Positions 27,721-36,127 of a stretch of DNA of 64,000 bases are shown here, piece by piece. Source of the stretch: Alkalimonas amylolytica (GTDB lineage: Bacteria; Pseudomonadota; Gammaproteobacteria; Enterobacterales; Alteromonadaceae); the NCBI RefSeq assembly GCF_900107845.1, contig NZ_FNRM01000001.1, positions 289,747 to 353,746 on the forward strand. Direction: 5' to 3'. A program made the position numbers and the translations under genes. Position 1 is the first letter of the stretch, and every line of letters starts with the position of its first letter. The notes under the pieces are model-generated. The model worked only from the letters and a program-made list of their open reading frames with translations, was not told where the DNA came from and made no database searches.

Positions 27721-27760
27721 CCAGACAGACCTGCTGTTTCAGAGGTCTGTCTGGTGTTTA
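27721..27760 (+). terminator. Terminator after the antiporter gene
   Basis: A 12-bp perfect stem CCAGACAGACCT (27721-27732) with AGGTCTGTCTGG (27743-27754), loop of 10, followed by a short T-rich stretch TGTTTA. The stem is strong and the T tract poor. Confidence 0.75.
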
Positions 27761-27901
27761 TCGATTGCCCCCCTATTTTGGGCGCACATCTTTTAGACGC
27801 ACAGATAAGGGCCTTGGTCCGACAAAGCCGCTGCACGGATTGGCATCCTTGCCCAGCTCAGGTAAAGTAGCGCCATTTTTGCACTCCAGGAAGACAGGGC
27901 C

Positions 27902-30202
27902 TTGAAACCTCTTCATTTTTTCATCTCGCTACTAACACTCGGCCTGCTGCTGTCTTCATCCCTGGTCCTGGCAGCAACAGATACCAGACTGCATATTCCT
28001 GTACTGACCGATGGGCCAGCCATGGTACTGGATGGCACCCTGGATGAGCCGCAGTGGCAACAGGCCCTGCAAGTTCCTATTTATTACCTGACCGCCCCGC
28101 TGGATGAAGGCAAAGCAGAGGTTTATACCATGGGCTATCTGTTTGAAGATGGCCACACACTTTATGTCGCTTTCGATGCCCATGACCCCAATCCACAGCA
28201 AATCAGGGCAGCCTATCGGAACCGCAACCAGATTTGGGGCGACGATGTGGTTGGTTTAAAGCTCGATACTTACGGCAATCAACAACGCGCCTATCAGTTT
28301 TTTGTCAATCCTTTGGGCAGCCAGGCCGATTCGATTGAAAACGCCGTGACCGGCACCGAATCATCAGCCTGGGATGGCCATTGGCAAGCGATTGGCCGTA
28401 TTACCGAGCACGGCTACCAAGTGGAAATGGCCATCCCTTTGCACATTCTGAATATGCCCACCACCGAAGGTGTCAAGCAGATGGCATTTGAACTGGTGCG
28501 CTTTTTACCACGTGACCAACAGCTGCGGATCTCCAGCGCGCCAATTAAACGCAGCAATCGCTGCATGGTCTGTCAAATGACCCCCATCACCGGTTTTGCC
28601 AGTGCCGAGCAAAGCCGCTCATTGATCATTGCCCCGGCGCTGGTCACCGGCATCGCGCAACAGCGTGATCTGGCCAGCGACCAGGGCTGGCAAAGCGAAA
28701 GTAGCACCGACGTAAGCCTTGATGTGAAATGGGGCATCACCCCGGACATGACGTTCAATGCCACTTTAAAGCCGGATTTTTCCCAGGTCGAAGCCGATGC
28801 AGCTGAGCTGACCATCAACAACCCTTTTACACTGTTTTTCGCCGAAAAAAGACCATTTTTCACTGAAAATGCTGACTACTTTGCCACTCCACTTAATCTG
28901 GTACATACCCGCAATATTGCCGAGCCCAATGCCGGTGCCAAACTCACTGGCCGTATCGAGCAGCATACTTTCGGCCTGTTCAGTACCGACGATCAACAAA
29001 GCACCCTGCTGATCCCGGGCAACCTGGGCTCGCGGATTGCCCGGCTGGAAGGTAGCAGCCAAAATCATGCTCTGAGTTACAGCTATGCGCCCAGTGCCGA
29101 TCTGACCTTTGGCTCCTTAATCACTCAGCGAAGCGCCAGCGATTACCGCAATACGGTGCTGTCGGCAGACAGCAACTGGCGCATCAGCCCGCACGATACA
29201 CTGAGCATCCAGTGGGTGGGCAGCGAGACCCGCTATCCCGAAGCACTTTCAGCACAGTTAACGGCCGAAGCGGCACTGCGTACCACAGCCGATAGCGCAC
29301 TGCAGGGCCAGGGCTATCGACTGAACTACCTGCATCAGCAACGCAACTGGCACGCCTATGTTCGCTACCAGCATCGGGATGAGGACTTTCGCGCTGACTT
29401 GGGTTTTTTGCCAGAAACCGACTGGCAACAACTGGCCATCGGCGGCGATTACACCTGGTTCTTCGACAACCCACAGCGCTTCCATCGCTTTCGCATTTTG
29501 CATCATGCTTTTTACACCGAGAATGCGGCCGGCGATTTGCTGGCCAAAGAGATAGAAAGTTATGCCATCCTGTCCGGCCAGATGAACAGTACGCTGGAGC
29601 TGGGCGGCTTTGTGCGGGATCGGGTGGGCAACCGGCTGGATACCAGCAGCCTTAGCATCGCTGGCAATACCGAGCGCTTTCGCGAGCAAGGCCTGCATTT
29701 TTTTGGCGAAATACGACCGCAGCGGGATTTATCCACCTACCTGTACTGGCAGGAAGCCAATATACTGGATCTGACCAATCAGCGCCTGTCCGATCAACGT
29801 CGGCTGATAGCCAATGTTCAATACAGCGCCAATCAACATCTGCAGTTGCGCTTACGCCATACCCATACCGCTATGCGGTATGCCGCCGCTCAGGTCTTTA
29901 CCGCTGATCTCAGCGATGTGCGGCTAACCTGGCAGTTTAATAACCAAAGTTTTCTGCGTCTGGCGCTGATCTACACCCAGATCGACCGCAACCTGGCCAA
30001 TTATGAGACCGGCTGGCAAGCTGTCTTGAACAGCAAACAACGCACTCTGACCAGCCAACTGCTGTATTCGTACCAGCTAAACCCGCAAACCGTGTTCTTT
30101 GTGGGCTATGGTGATAATGCCATCGAAAATGATGAGCAAACGGAGCTAAAACGCAATCAGCGCAGTGCTTTTATGAAGTTTAGTTACGCCTGGGTTTTGT
30201 AG
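27902..30202 (+). CDS. DUF5916 protein with carbohydrate-binding family 9-like domain
   Basis: A TTG start at 27902 has AGGAAG 8-9 bases upstream and begins a signal peptide (MKPLHFFISLLTLGLLLSSSLVLA). The 766-residue protein opens with a CBM9-like domain (LDGTLDEPQWQQA to AMEIPLH-like EMAIPLHILN, about 40-190). The DUF5916 region then contains VKWGITPDMTFNATLKPDFSQVEADAAELTIN in two pieces around residues 280-310, and FFAEKRPFFTENADYF. The last 400 residues alternate like an outer-membrane beta-barrel and end YAWVL. A role in binding or transporting saccharide or in surface display is plausible but unproven. The gene stands alone, far from the beta-glucan locus at 38-51 kb. Confidence 0.85.
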   Translation: MKPLHFFISLLTLGLLLSSSLVLAATDTRLHIPVLTDGPAMVLDGTLDEPQWQQALQVPIYYLTAPLDEGKAEVYTMGYLFEDGHTLYVAFDAHDPNPQQIRAAYRNRNQIWGDDVVGLKLDTYGNQQRAYQFFVNPLGSQADSIENAVTGTESSAWDGHWQAIGRITEHGYQVEMAIPLHILNMPTTEGVKQMAFELVRFLPRDQQLRISSAPIKRSNRCMVCQMTPITGFASAEQSRSLIIAPALVTGIAQQRDLASDQGWQSESSTDVSLDVKWGITPDMTFNATLKPDFSQVEADAAELTINNPFTLFFAEKRPFFTENADYFATPLNLVHTRNIAEPNAGAKLTGRIEQHTFGLFSTDDQQSTLLIPGNLGSRIARLEGSSQNHALSYSYAPSADLTFGSLITQRSASDYRNTVLSADSNWRISPHDTLSIQWVGSETRYPEALSAQLTAEAALRTTADSALQGQGYRLNYLHQQRNWHAYVRYQHRDEDFRADLGFLPETDWQQLAIGGDYTWFFDNPQRFHRFRILHHAFYTENAAGDLLAKEIESYAILSGQMNSTLELGGFVRDRVGNRLDTSSLSIAGNTERFREQGLHFFGEIRPQRDLSTYLYWQEANILDLTNQRLSDQRRLIANVQYSANQHLQLRLRHTHTAMRYAAAQVFTADLSDVRLTWQFNNQSFLRLALIYTQIDRNLANYETGWQAVLNSKQRTLTSQLLYSYQLNPQTVFFVGYGDNAIENDEQTELKRNQRSAFMKFSYAWVL

Positions 30203-30298
30203 CAGCTTCATAATAGTGTCACTGTATTCAAACGCTTTTTTCTGGTTTTATGGTAAGCTTATACCCTTTCATGCTGTTGGTTGTTTAAGGAGTGAACC

Positions 30299-30790
30299 AT
30301 GCTAACCATGCTCGCGCGCATCCTCAAAGTGCTGAACTCGGAAGCCTCGCCCTGGCAAATTGGCTGGGCGGTGGCACTTGGCCTTTGTGCCGGCCTGTTG
30401 CCGTTCGGCTTGCTGACGGTGTTGATCCTGCTGATCGCCTGTTTGTTTACCGTCAATCTGTCGACCTTCTTGCTGGTCTGGGGCTTTAGCAAAGCCTTGC
30501 TCTGGCTATTGGCAGCGCCTTTAGAACAGCTGGGCTGGAACATCGGCCAACAAGACTGGTTACTTAGCGTACTGAGCCATAGCGAAACCCTGCAACTGCT
30601 GCACCTGCATCACAGCCTGGTGTTGGCGGCCTTTTTGCTCAGCGTGCTGATCCTGTTCCCGGTCGCCTGGCTCACCACCCGGCTGGTGCTGAAATACCGC
30701 CATGTACTGATGCCTCACCTCAATCAATGGAAAGTGGTGCAACTGCTGAAAGCCAGCAAGCTGGCACAGCTGTATCAGAAAATGAATTAA
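30299..30790 (+). CDS. TIGR03546 family membrane protein
   Basis: The ATG at 30299 follows AAGGAGTGAACC. The 163-residue protein begins MLTMLARILKVLNSEASPWQ, the characteristic opening of TIGR03546 proteins, and has three hydrophobic helices (about 22-40, 43-64 and 103-125). Its partner TIGR03545 is encoded 12 bp downstream. These two families nearly always occur as a pair in gammaproteobacteria; the pair's function has not been named to my knowledge. The N-terminal helix with conserved PWQIGWAVALG and GLLPFG suggests a small DUF2062-like membrane unit. Confidence 0.87.
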   Translation: MLTMLARILKVLNSEASPWQIGWAVALGLCAGLLPFGLLTVLILLIACLFTVNLSTFLLVWGFSKALLWLLAAPLEQLGWNIGQQDWLLSVLSHSETLQLLHLHHSLVLAAFLLSVLILFPVAWLTTRLVLKYRHVLMPHLNQWKVVQLLKASKLAQLYQKMN

Positions 30791-30802
30791 AGGAGTGCTG
30801 TG

Positions 30803-32533
30803 ATGATCCGTAAATCCGGTTGGTTGATATTTTTAAGCATACTCGGCGCCATCTTCCTGTTGGTTTATGTGTTTGCCGGCACTGCCATTCGTTTTGGCAT
30901 GGTCTACAGCCTGGAAAAAGCAGCCGGGGCCGAAGTAAACATTCAGCGGGTGTCGCTGGGGTTGTTTCCGCTGTCGCTGACCATTTCCGACCTACAAATC
31001 ACCGATGCCAAAGCACCCGAGCAAAACCTAGTAAGCTTTGCCCGCGCCAATGCCGAGTTAGAGCTGTGGCCGGCCCTGCTTGGCTATTACGTCATCAGCG
31101 ATGTGTCGGTCGAGCAACTGGCCTATGGCAGCGAGCGCCGCCGCCCCGGTAAGGTGTTTCGCGGTGAGCTGGCCGATACCGAAGACTCCGGTTTTGATTT
31201 TGCCAGCCTGTTTGCCATTGAACTGCCGGATGCCGATGAACTTTTGGCCCGGGCCAATTTAACCTCCGTCGCCAAAGGTGAAGCCCTGCAACAATTGGCA
31301 CAAAGTGAACAGCAGCAAGTGCGGCAATTGCGCCAGCAACTGCCAGATAGTGAACGGCTGCGCGAGCTGGAGCAGCAAATTAAAGCCCTGACCGATGGCG
31401 ATATCCGCGATGCGGCCGATTTAGCTGCCAAAACCGAGCAGCTGCGGCGGTTAAAAGCGGAGCTCGAGCAAGACAAAGCCAAGGTCGAGCAGGTGAAAAC
31501 CGCCCTGCTGCAAAGCCGCGAGCAATTGCAAAGCGCGGTGCGCGATTTTCAGCAAGCCACTCAGGCCGACTGGCAGCAAGTGCAGTCCTACGCCAATCTG
31601 GCCGATGGCGGCCTGGCCGGTATCAGCCAGTTGTTATTAGGCGATTTGTGGACCGAGCGCTTGCAGCAGCTGTATACCGTCTATCAACTGGTTGCGCCCT
31701 ACCTGCCGGAAGGGTCACGATTGGAAGAGCAGCCCGAGCCGCGCGAGCTACCAGGCCGGATACTGCCGCTTAAGCAGCAGCCTTACCCAAACTTCTGGAT
31801 TAAAAATGCCAGCATCAGCCTGCTGATTGGTGGCGGCAATGCCGAGCTTCGTATCGAAGACATTACCGCGCAGCATCATATCATTGATGCCGCCACCCGC
31901 TTTGTGCTGGATGTGCAGCAACTGCCGATGCTGCAGCAGTTCCGGCTGGATGGCAACTTTGCCATCTTCGACCAGCTGCAATCGGAAGTAAACTGGCAGC
32001 TGCAGGGCCTGCAACTGGCTGAGCGGGTATTTGGTGAAGGCAGCACCCGCTTTGGCTTAGAGCAAGCCTTGCTGAATTCGCGTGGTGGATTAAGCCTAAG
32101 CGGCACAGCACTTAGCCAGCAAGCCAGTGTAGCGCTGCAAACCCCACGCTTTAGCAGTGGCGACAACCGCTATGTGCAGCAGCTGACCCAGCTGATGAAC
32201 CAGCAAGCAGAAATCCCGTTTCAGCTACGCGCCAACGGCACCGTTACCCGGCCTAATGTCCGGGTCAGCTCACCGCTGGATCGCATTGTGGCTGACGCGG
32301 TGATGGGCGAAGCCCAGGCCCGCTTTGCCGGTTTTGAGCAGGATTTACGCAGTAAGTTCAATGCCAAGCTGCCAGATACCGCCGGCGATCAGCAAGCCCT
32401 GCTCAGCCTTTTAGACCGCGAACAAGCCAGCACCGAGCAAATGAGCCAGCAGATTGAAACCTTGCTGCAAGCCCAGCTCGGCGACTTACGTGACCGGGCG
32501 CTGGACCGCATCCGCGGCCGGATTGGCGGTTAA
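30803..32533 (+). CDS. TIGR03545 family envelope protein (AsmA-like architecture)
   Basis: I use ATG 30803, 7 bases after AGGAG; the GTG three bases before is too close. The 576-residue protein has one N-terminal membrane helix (about 7-28). Next comes VEINIQRVSLGLFPLSLTISDLQITD-like sequence (about 42-70), which resembles the start of AsmA-type proteins that span the periplasm. A long coiled coil (about 150-250, Leu/Gln/Glu-rich) and a second beta-rich domain follow. It is the partner of the TIGR03546 gene just upstream. A role in envelope lipid traffic is attractive from the AsmA-like opening but is inference. Confidence 0.82.
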   Translation: MIRKSGWLIFLSILGAIFLLVYVFAGTAIRFGMVYSLEKAAGAEVNIQRVSLGLFPLSLTISDLQITDAKAPEQNLVSFARANAELELWPALLGYYVISDVSVEQLAYGSERRRPGKVFRGELADTEDSGFDFASLFAIELPDADELLARANLTSVAKGEALQQLAQSEQQQVRQLRQQLPDSERLRELEQQIKALTDGDIRDAADLAAKTEQLRRLKAELEQDKAKVEQVKTALLQSREQLQSAVRDFQQATQADWQQVQSYANLADGGLAGISQLLLGDLWTERLQQLYTVYQLVAPYLPEGSRLEEQPEPRELPGRILPLKQQPYPNFWIKNASISLLIGGGNAELRIEDITAQHHIIDAATRFVLDVQQLPMLQQFRLDGNFAIFDQLQSEVNWQLQGLQLAERVFGEGSTRFGLEQALLNSRGGLSLSGTALSQQASVALQTPRFSSGDNRYVQQLTQLMNQQAEIPFQLRANGTVTRPNVRVSSPLDRIVADAVMGEAQARFAGFEQDLRSKFNAKLPDTAGDQQALLSLLDREQASTEQMSQQIETLLQAQLGDLRDRALDRIRGRIGG

Positions 32534-32544
32534 TCAACGACAGG

Positions 32545-32580
32545 CCCCAATGGCTGACATGGTACAGTCATTGGGGTTTT
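32545..32580 (+). terminator. Terminator after the TIGR03545 gene
   Basis: CCCCAATG (32545-32552) pairs with CATTGGGG (32569-32576), followed by TTTT. It also marks the left border of the AT-rich accessory block. Confidence 0.8.
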
Positions 32581-32723
32581 GCTTCCGGCAACGATTAACT
32601 TTGCCAAACAACATCACCTTCTTTGAGCAAGAAACGGACGTTTAGTTAAGTTTTGTTCTAACAAAGTCTGTTCTCAAACTCAAAGGATATAGAGCTTGCG
32701 CAGCTATAGACTAAACCTCAAGG

Positions 32724-33593
32724 CTAGGCAGCTTTGCCCTGACACCAGTTTATTACAGAGTCACCTAACTCTATCAAATTCCCATGAGATTCCATATGGA
32801 TATCATGTCGCCGCACAAATGCATAAAACTCCTCAAACTCCTTCTCTAATGATTCGAATGCTTCCTTTGATAAACCTTCACCGGGTAGTACAACGAAAAG
32901 AGCTGCACCTTTACTAATTTTATTCTTTAGCGCAATCTCGACAGAACGAAACCCTTCATATAGCTGACTCTTTACTCTATAGGGATCTGCATAAGCTGCA
33001 GAAGCCAGAGTCGCAACACCTTCTTCTTTTTGGAATGGTAAATATAGTTTTTCACGCCCGAAAGAATCATTAATTTCCAGAAATGGGTTCTTTGGAACAT
33101 GTCGTTCATAATCTAACTTTAAAGATTTCTTTAGGTATACCTTTAAAGACTCATAAGCGGTATCACGAGAAACTGGAGAAAACGGTTTTCTTTTCCCTTT
33201 AACAGAACGAGGTTTGCCCAATGTAATAACTTCGGAGTAGAGTCGCCCAACAATGCTCTGATTATCCGACCCTTGCGCAAACCCCCGATCATCAATAGTA
33301 ATACCAGCGAGTAATTTACCACGACGATATGGATTTGCGCGCAGGCACTCCTCAACTACCTGGCATGCGAGCTCAGCATGAAATGCTGCATTACTAGAAT
33401 CGAATAGACACTCCAATCGACTAAAATCATTTAATAGTTTAAGAGTCAGATCGCCTTCGCTTGATACAAAACCTACACCAATATTAAGCATCTCTCCAGT
33501 CGCAATATCGGGTTGCCAGCGAGCGGCGAACCAAGTTCCTTGAATACCAGCTTTTGGAGCTGCTTTCTCAAAGAGTTCTTCGAGACCGTTCAT
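32724..33593 (-). CDS. DUF3037-like partner of the HipA_2 kinase
   Basis: The 289-residue protein opens with TWFAARWQPDIATGEMLNIG (about 20-39), the pattern by which DUF3037 proteins begin (an aromatic strand, then P-D-x-x-x-GE-x-x-NIG). The rest, a charged alpha/beta region with no clear motif, I do not recognise. Its ATG lies one base after the kinase stop, so the two are one translational unit. HipA-like kinases with DUF3037 partners recur side by side in bacterial genomes, and the partner may be regulator, substrate or antidote. The sequence is clearly AT-richer than the chromosome around it, consistent with acquisition. The family call is moderate. Confidence 0.55.
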   Translation of the reverse strand: MNGLEELFEKAAPKAGIQGTWFAARWQPDIATGEMLNIGVGFVSSEGDLTLKLLNDFSRLECLFDSSNAAFHAELACQVVEECLRANPYRRGKLLAGITIDDRGFAQGSDNQSIVGRLYSEVITLGKPRSVKGKRKPFSPVSRDTAYESLKVYLKKSLKLDYERHVPKNPFLEINDSFGREKLYLPFQKEEGVATLASAAYADPYRVKSQLYEGFRSVEIALKNKISKGAALFVVLPGEGLSKEAFESLEKEFEEFYAFVRRHDIHMESHGNLIELGDSVINWCQGKAA

Positions 33594-33594
33594 T

Positions 33595-34410
33595 TTACAC
33601 CGCCATGAGATAGAAATTTGAGCTCAGCCGACTATGTCCATCCGCAGCTCTTATACGTAAAAAGTCATCAATTGCCTTGCGCCTAGATGAATCAGCAGAT
33701 AGAAACTGCTCCCACCAATACTCAAGCTCATCAATAATGTTATTATAAGCATCTGAATGCTGAGTTGCTGCGACCGCTATCGCACGCTTTTGCGGCAATT
33801 TACCGTCTTGAACTATCTGAAGTATATCAACAAGAATATTTCTGTATTTTTCATGTGGTTGCAGATCAGATGCAGACCAATTTGGTTTTACAGGTAAATT
33901 CGAGTGATCAATCAAATAGATCTTACCTGGTCCATCGACCACAATATTCTGGAGATTACGATCAGTATTCGCTGCCCAGTCATCAAAGGCAATAGTATCG
34001 TTTAACTTCGGCCAATCTCGTAGCATCCCCATGACAGCGTTCAGCTGTTGGTTTGTAATCGGATCAGTGAGCTGGCAAATAGTTGTTGGCGTTTTCCCTG
34101 GCGCTTCGCTCACAACAAACGCATGAGGAAGGAAATCATCTTGATTTTCTATCAACCCTTTCGGAACCTTAATGATCCCTGCATGGGTAGGAAGTGGTAA
34201 GCCACATGATTTGGCCAACAAATAACCAGTAATTTCATTTAGCAAACCAAGGGGTAACGACTTATGAAACATTTTGAAGTATGTACGCCGAGATTTTCCA
34301 TCATCCCAAACAACTGAGACTAGCAGTGTAGACGCCGTGCGCCCTTCTCCAACAATTTCGAATACATTTGCTAAACGACTTTCGTGGAGAACTTCTATCA
34401 TTCTTTCCAT
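33595..34410 (-). CDS. HipA_2-type serine/threonine kinase-like protein
   Basis: The 271-residue protein is short for HipA (about 440) and lacks its N-terminal subdomain, but shows the kinase elements. These are an ATP-anchoring Lys in RTYFKMF (about 44-50), an alphaC-like Glu in NEITGYLLAKSCGLPLP, the catalytic loop DDWAANTDRNLQNI (about 142-155; N-x-D-R-x-x-x-N), and metal Asp in IYLIDHS (about 163-169). This matches HipA-like kinase domain 2 (Pfam HipA_2). HipA kinases phosphorylate tRNA synthetases and stop growth; what this class modifies is not settled. A stop codon lies just upstream in frame, and AGGA precedes the ATG. Composition in this gene is about 42% G+C by a count of one 60-base line. 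Confidence 0.75.
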   Translation of the reverse strand: MERMIEVLHESRLANVFEIVGEGRTASTLLVSVVWDDGKSRRTYFKMFHKSLPLGLLNEITGYLLAKSCGLPLPTHAGIIKVPKGLIENQDDFLPHAFVVSEAPGKTPTTICQLTDPITNQQLNAVMGMLRDWPKLNDTIAFDDWAANTDRNLQNIVVDGPGKIYLIDHSNLPVKPNWSASDLQPHEKYRNILVDILQIVQDGKLPQKRAIAVAATQHSDAYNNIIDELEYWWEQFLSADSSRRKAIDDFLRIRAADGHSRLSSNFYLMAV

Positions 34411-34461
34411 GAGCCAATCCTAATTCATCAAGGCATCCAAAAATCTCAATGCCATTGTAGA

Positions 34462-34489
34462 CCTATATCTTACTAATCACCTAAGTCAA
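34462..34489 (-). promoter_or_regulatory. Promoter of the HipA_2 kinase gene
   Basis: On the minus strand TTGACT (34489-34484) is separated by 16 bp from TATAGG (34467-34462). The start would lie about 45 bases before the ATG at 34410. Confidence 0.55.
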
Positions 34490-34559
34490 TCTGAATATAA
34501 ACAACCAGTAACATTACCTAAACTACGAAATAAGGGTCAGGCGAAAATAAAGTTAGAAT

Positions 34560-34607
34560 CCATCGCGATTTAGTCGCTTGTAAACGGCCATGTGGCACTG
34601 GCGGCGC
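34560..34607 (-). pseudogene. Decayed copy of the DUF1778 antitoxin C-terminus
   Basis: The minus strand from 34607 reads APPVPHGRLQATKSRW. The intact DUF1778 gene 200 bp away ends APPVPYSRLKAAASRL, so 10 of 16 residues match and the DNA is similar too. No start or preceding part of a gene is present. It is a leftover of a duplicated antitoxin gene, just outside the tandem repeat at 34625-34772. Confidence 0.6.
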
Positions 34608-34624
34608 TTAAAAAATCGGGGTCA

Positions 34625-34772
34625 TAAAGAAATCGGGGGCAGATGAAAATAATATTAAAATCAAACCCTTTCAAGTGATGAAAGGCCGCATCCGCCAGTA
34701 AAGAAATCGGGGTCAGATGAAAATAATATTAAAATCAAACCCTTTCAAGTGATGAAAGGCCGCATCCGCCAG
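34625..34772. repeat. Two tandem 74-bp direct repeats
   Basis: Copy 1 is 34625-34698 and copy 2 is 34699-34772. They differ by one base (GGGGGCAG versus GGGGTCAG). Each holds AAATCGGGG, an AT-rich centre AATATTAAAA and CCCTTTCAAGTGATGAAAGG, which can form a hairpin CCTTTCA/TGAAAGG. A third partial copy of AAATCGGGGTCAT precedes them at about 34612-34624. No gene lies inside. The near-identity points to a recent duplication in a region already holding a decayed gene. Confidence 0.9.
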
Positions 34773-34796
34773 CACAAACTCTGCAGTTAAAGGTAA

Positions 34797-35072
34797 TTAA
34801 AATCCCTCGAGGTCTAATCGCGAGGCTGCAGCTTTTAAACGACTATATGGCACAGGTGGCGCTTCACAAACCTGCGTGAACTGACCAAACTGGGCTGACG
34901 TCAATTCAATAGCCGCCTGCGCCTGCAAAATCTGCGGAGCATTGTCTCGAATAAGCCCAACCATAAACTCGGCCAGGGACGCGCAGCCTGACGCAGCCGC
35001 AGTGCGCTCCGCCAACTGCTTGGTTTCTGCATCCACCCACATTTCTATCCGTTCTCGGGGCCCTGCTGCCAT
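34797..35072 (-). CDS. DUF1778 (TacA-like) antitoxin without a toxin
   Basis: The 91-residue protein starts ERIEMWVDAETKQLAERTAAASG, a ribbon-helix-helix opening. It continues SLAEFMVGLIRDNA and ends VPYSRLKAAASRLDLEGF, matching the DUF1778 antitoxins that block GNAT-type acetyltransferase toxins (TacT/AtaT), which acetylate aminoacyl-tRNA. The toxin gene normally follows within a few bases. Here the following DNA (below 34797) holds only tandem repeats and a decayed antitoxin tail, so the toxin seems lost. An 11-bp palindrome GGCATCATGCC at 35121-35131 lies about 50 bp upstream of the start and may be the operator. Confidence 0.85.
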   Translation of the reverse strand: MAAGPRERIEMWVDAETKQLAERTAAASGCASLAEFMVGLIRDNAPQILQAQAAIELTSAQFGQFTQVCEAPPVPYSRLKAAASRLDLEGF

Positions 35073-35179
35073 GGCTTTCGCTCCTGTACAAAAAAAGCCT
35101 AAACCAGTGTAGGGTTAAACGGCATCATGCCACAATTTAATAGCTACTATTCTACCGATCCAGGCAGTAGCGCACGCCA

Positions 35180-35461
35180 TTACTGCGGATGAGTAGCCAG
35201 CCACTCTTTCAGTGCGTTATTCATCCGGGTTTGCCAGCCTTTGCCGGTGGCTTTAAAAGCGTTGATGACTTCAGCGTCGAACCGTACTGTGGTCGATATC
35301 TTGGGGTTGTCGGATACTGGCCGCCCTCCCCGCTTCATCTTGTCCATGAAACTGGCTGGCAACACTTCTTCAGCAGGCCGGAATCTGGCCAGCTCTTCAT
35401 CGGATAAATCTTCCCGCAACTCGCCGTCTGGCGTGGTTAATGGTTTATTTGCGGTTGCCAT
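35180..35461 (-). CDS. brnA: BrnA-family antitoxin
   Basis: The 93-residue protein has an acidic N-terminal half, then GRPVSDNPKISTTVRFDAEVINAFKATGKGWQTRMN in the family pattern, read here in parts: GRP-x(8)-TTVR and VINAFKATGKGWQTR-x-N. This is the ribbon-helix-helix region of BrnA. It neutralises the BrnT ribonuclease and represses the operon. The start at 35461 overlaps the end of brnT by 17 bp, so the toxin gene comes first, the reverse of many toxin-antitoxin operons but standard for BrnT/BrnA. Confidence 0.92.
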   Translation of the reverse strand: MATANKPLTTPDGELREDLSDEELARFRPAEEVLPASFMDKMKRGGRPVSDNPKISTTVRFDAEVINAFKATGKGWQTRMNNALKEWLATHPQ

Positions 35462-35723
35462 AGGCTTGTACCTCTCGTTTATTCGCCTTGCGAAAGCTGA
35501 TCACACGAATACCGTCCGTTGTTATGGTAAACACCAGCGCATGTACACGCCCATCTAGTAACCCTAAAGCGGAGTAACGTACTTCGCCGTACTCTTTACG
35601 GTCATCCTTGGCAATTAAGGCTGTCTCGAAATCAAAGTATGCCACGTCATCAAAGGACAAATCGCGCTCTTGAATGTTGCGCTGGTTTTTAGCCGGGTCG
35701 TAACTAATACGCAATCGTCGCAT
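35445..35723 (-). CDS. brnT: BrnT-family ribonuclease toxin
   Basis: The 92-residue protein fits BrnT: YDPAKNQRNIQERDLSFDDV with the K-N-x-x-x-R-x-LSF pattern, a central FDFETALI, EVRYSALGLLDGRVHALVFT, and RVISFRKANKREV near the end. The RNase active site uses Arg, Lys and Glu residues of the RelE-like fold. Expression would block translation by cutting RNA. The promoter appears to contain TATAAA in the bases just before the ATG, within an imperfect GTTA/TAAC palindrome near 35742-35755, which BrnA could bind. Confidence 0.93.
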   Translation of the reverse strand: MRRLRISYDPAKNQRNIQERDLSFDDVAYFDFETALIAKDDRKEYGEVRYSALGLLDGRVHALVFTITTDGIRVISFRKANKREVQAYGNRK

Positions 35724-35851
35724 CCTGCCGATCTTTTATACGGTTATTGTAGTAACAAAAACACCTCTCTGCAAGCTACTCCATATGCCTGATTCATTCA
35801 ACCCAGTCTTCGCAAGTAAGCGTAATATCAGCCTTTCAGAGCGTGGGCAAG

Positions 35852-36025
35852 CTAGTCATAGGAAAAAGCACGGGCAGCCGGCAAGGCGGTGGTTAATAAC
35901 AGCACCGGCAAGGCGACCAGCTGGGTTGCGATGGGCAAGCTGGCGGTAAAGTTGATCCAGAATATGGCCGACCAGCTGACAGCAAGTAACAGCACACTTA
36001 TCAGGGCACGATGTTGATTGTTCAT
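35852..36025 (-). CDS. Small two-helix membrane protein
   Basis: The 57-residue frame starts at ATG 36025, six bases after GGAG (GTGGAGCAACC). A longer open frame reaches further but has no site. Residues 8-27 (LISVLLLAVSWSAIFWINF) and 32-50 (IATQLVALPVLLLTTALPA) form two membrane helices, and the tail is short and basic-aromatic. I do not recognise a family. It is transcribed away from the GlxA-type regulator gene across a gap of about 100 bp, a layout in which the regulator often controls its neighbour. Confidence 0.6.
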   Translation of the reverse strand: MNNQHRALISVLLLAVSWSAIFWINFTASLPIATQLVALPVLLLTTALPAARAFSYD

Positions 36026-36127
36026 GGTTGCTCCACAGTCACAATGAATACGGAGCTCAGTGTAAAACTTGCACAATTGAAACAGCAGTGTCACTATTGA
36101 TAAAAATAAGGTCGATAGTGACAAAGC

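Noticed and set aside
34625-34772. CRISPR-like array
   Set aside because: There are only two contiguous copies, no spacers between them and no cas genes in the window.
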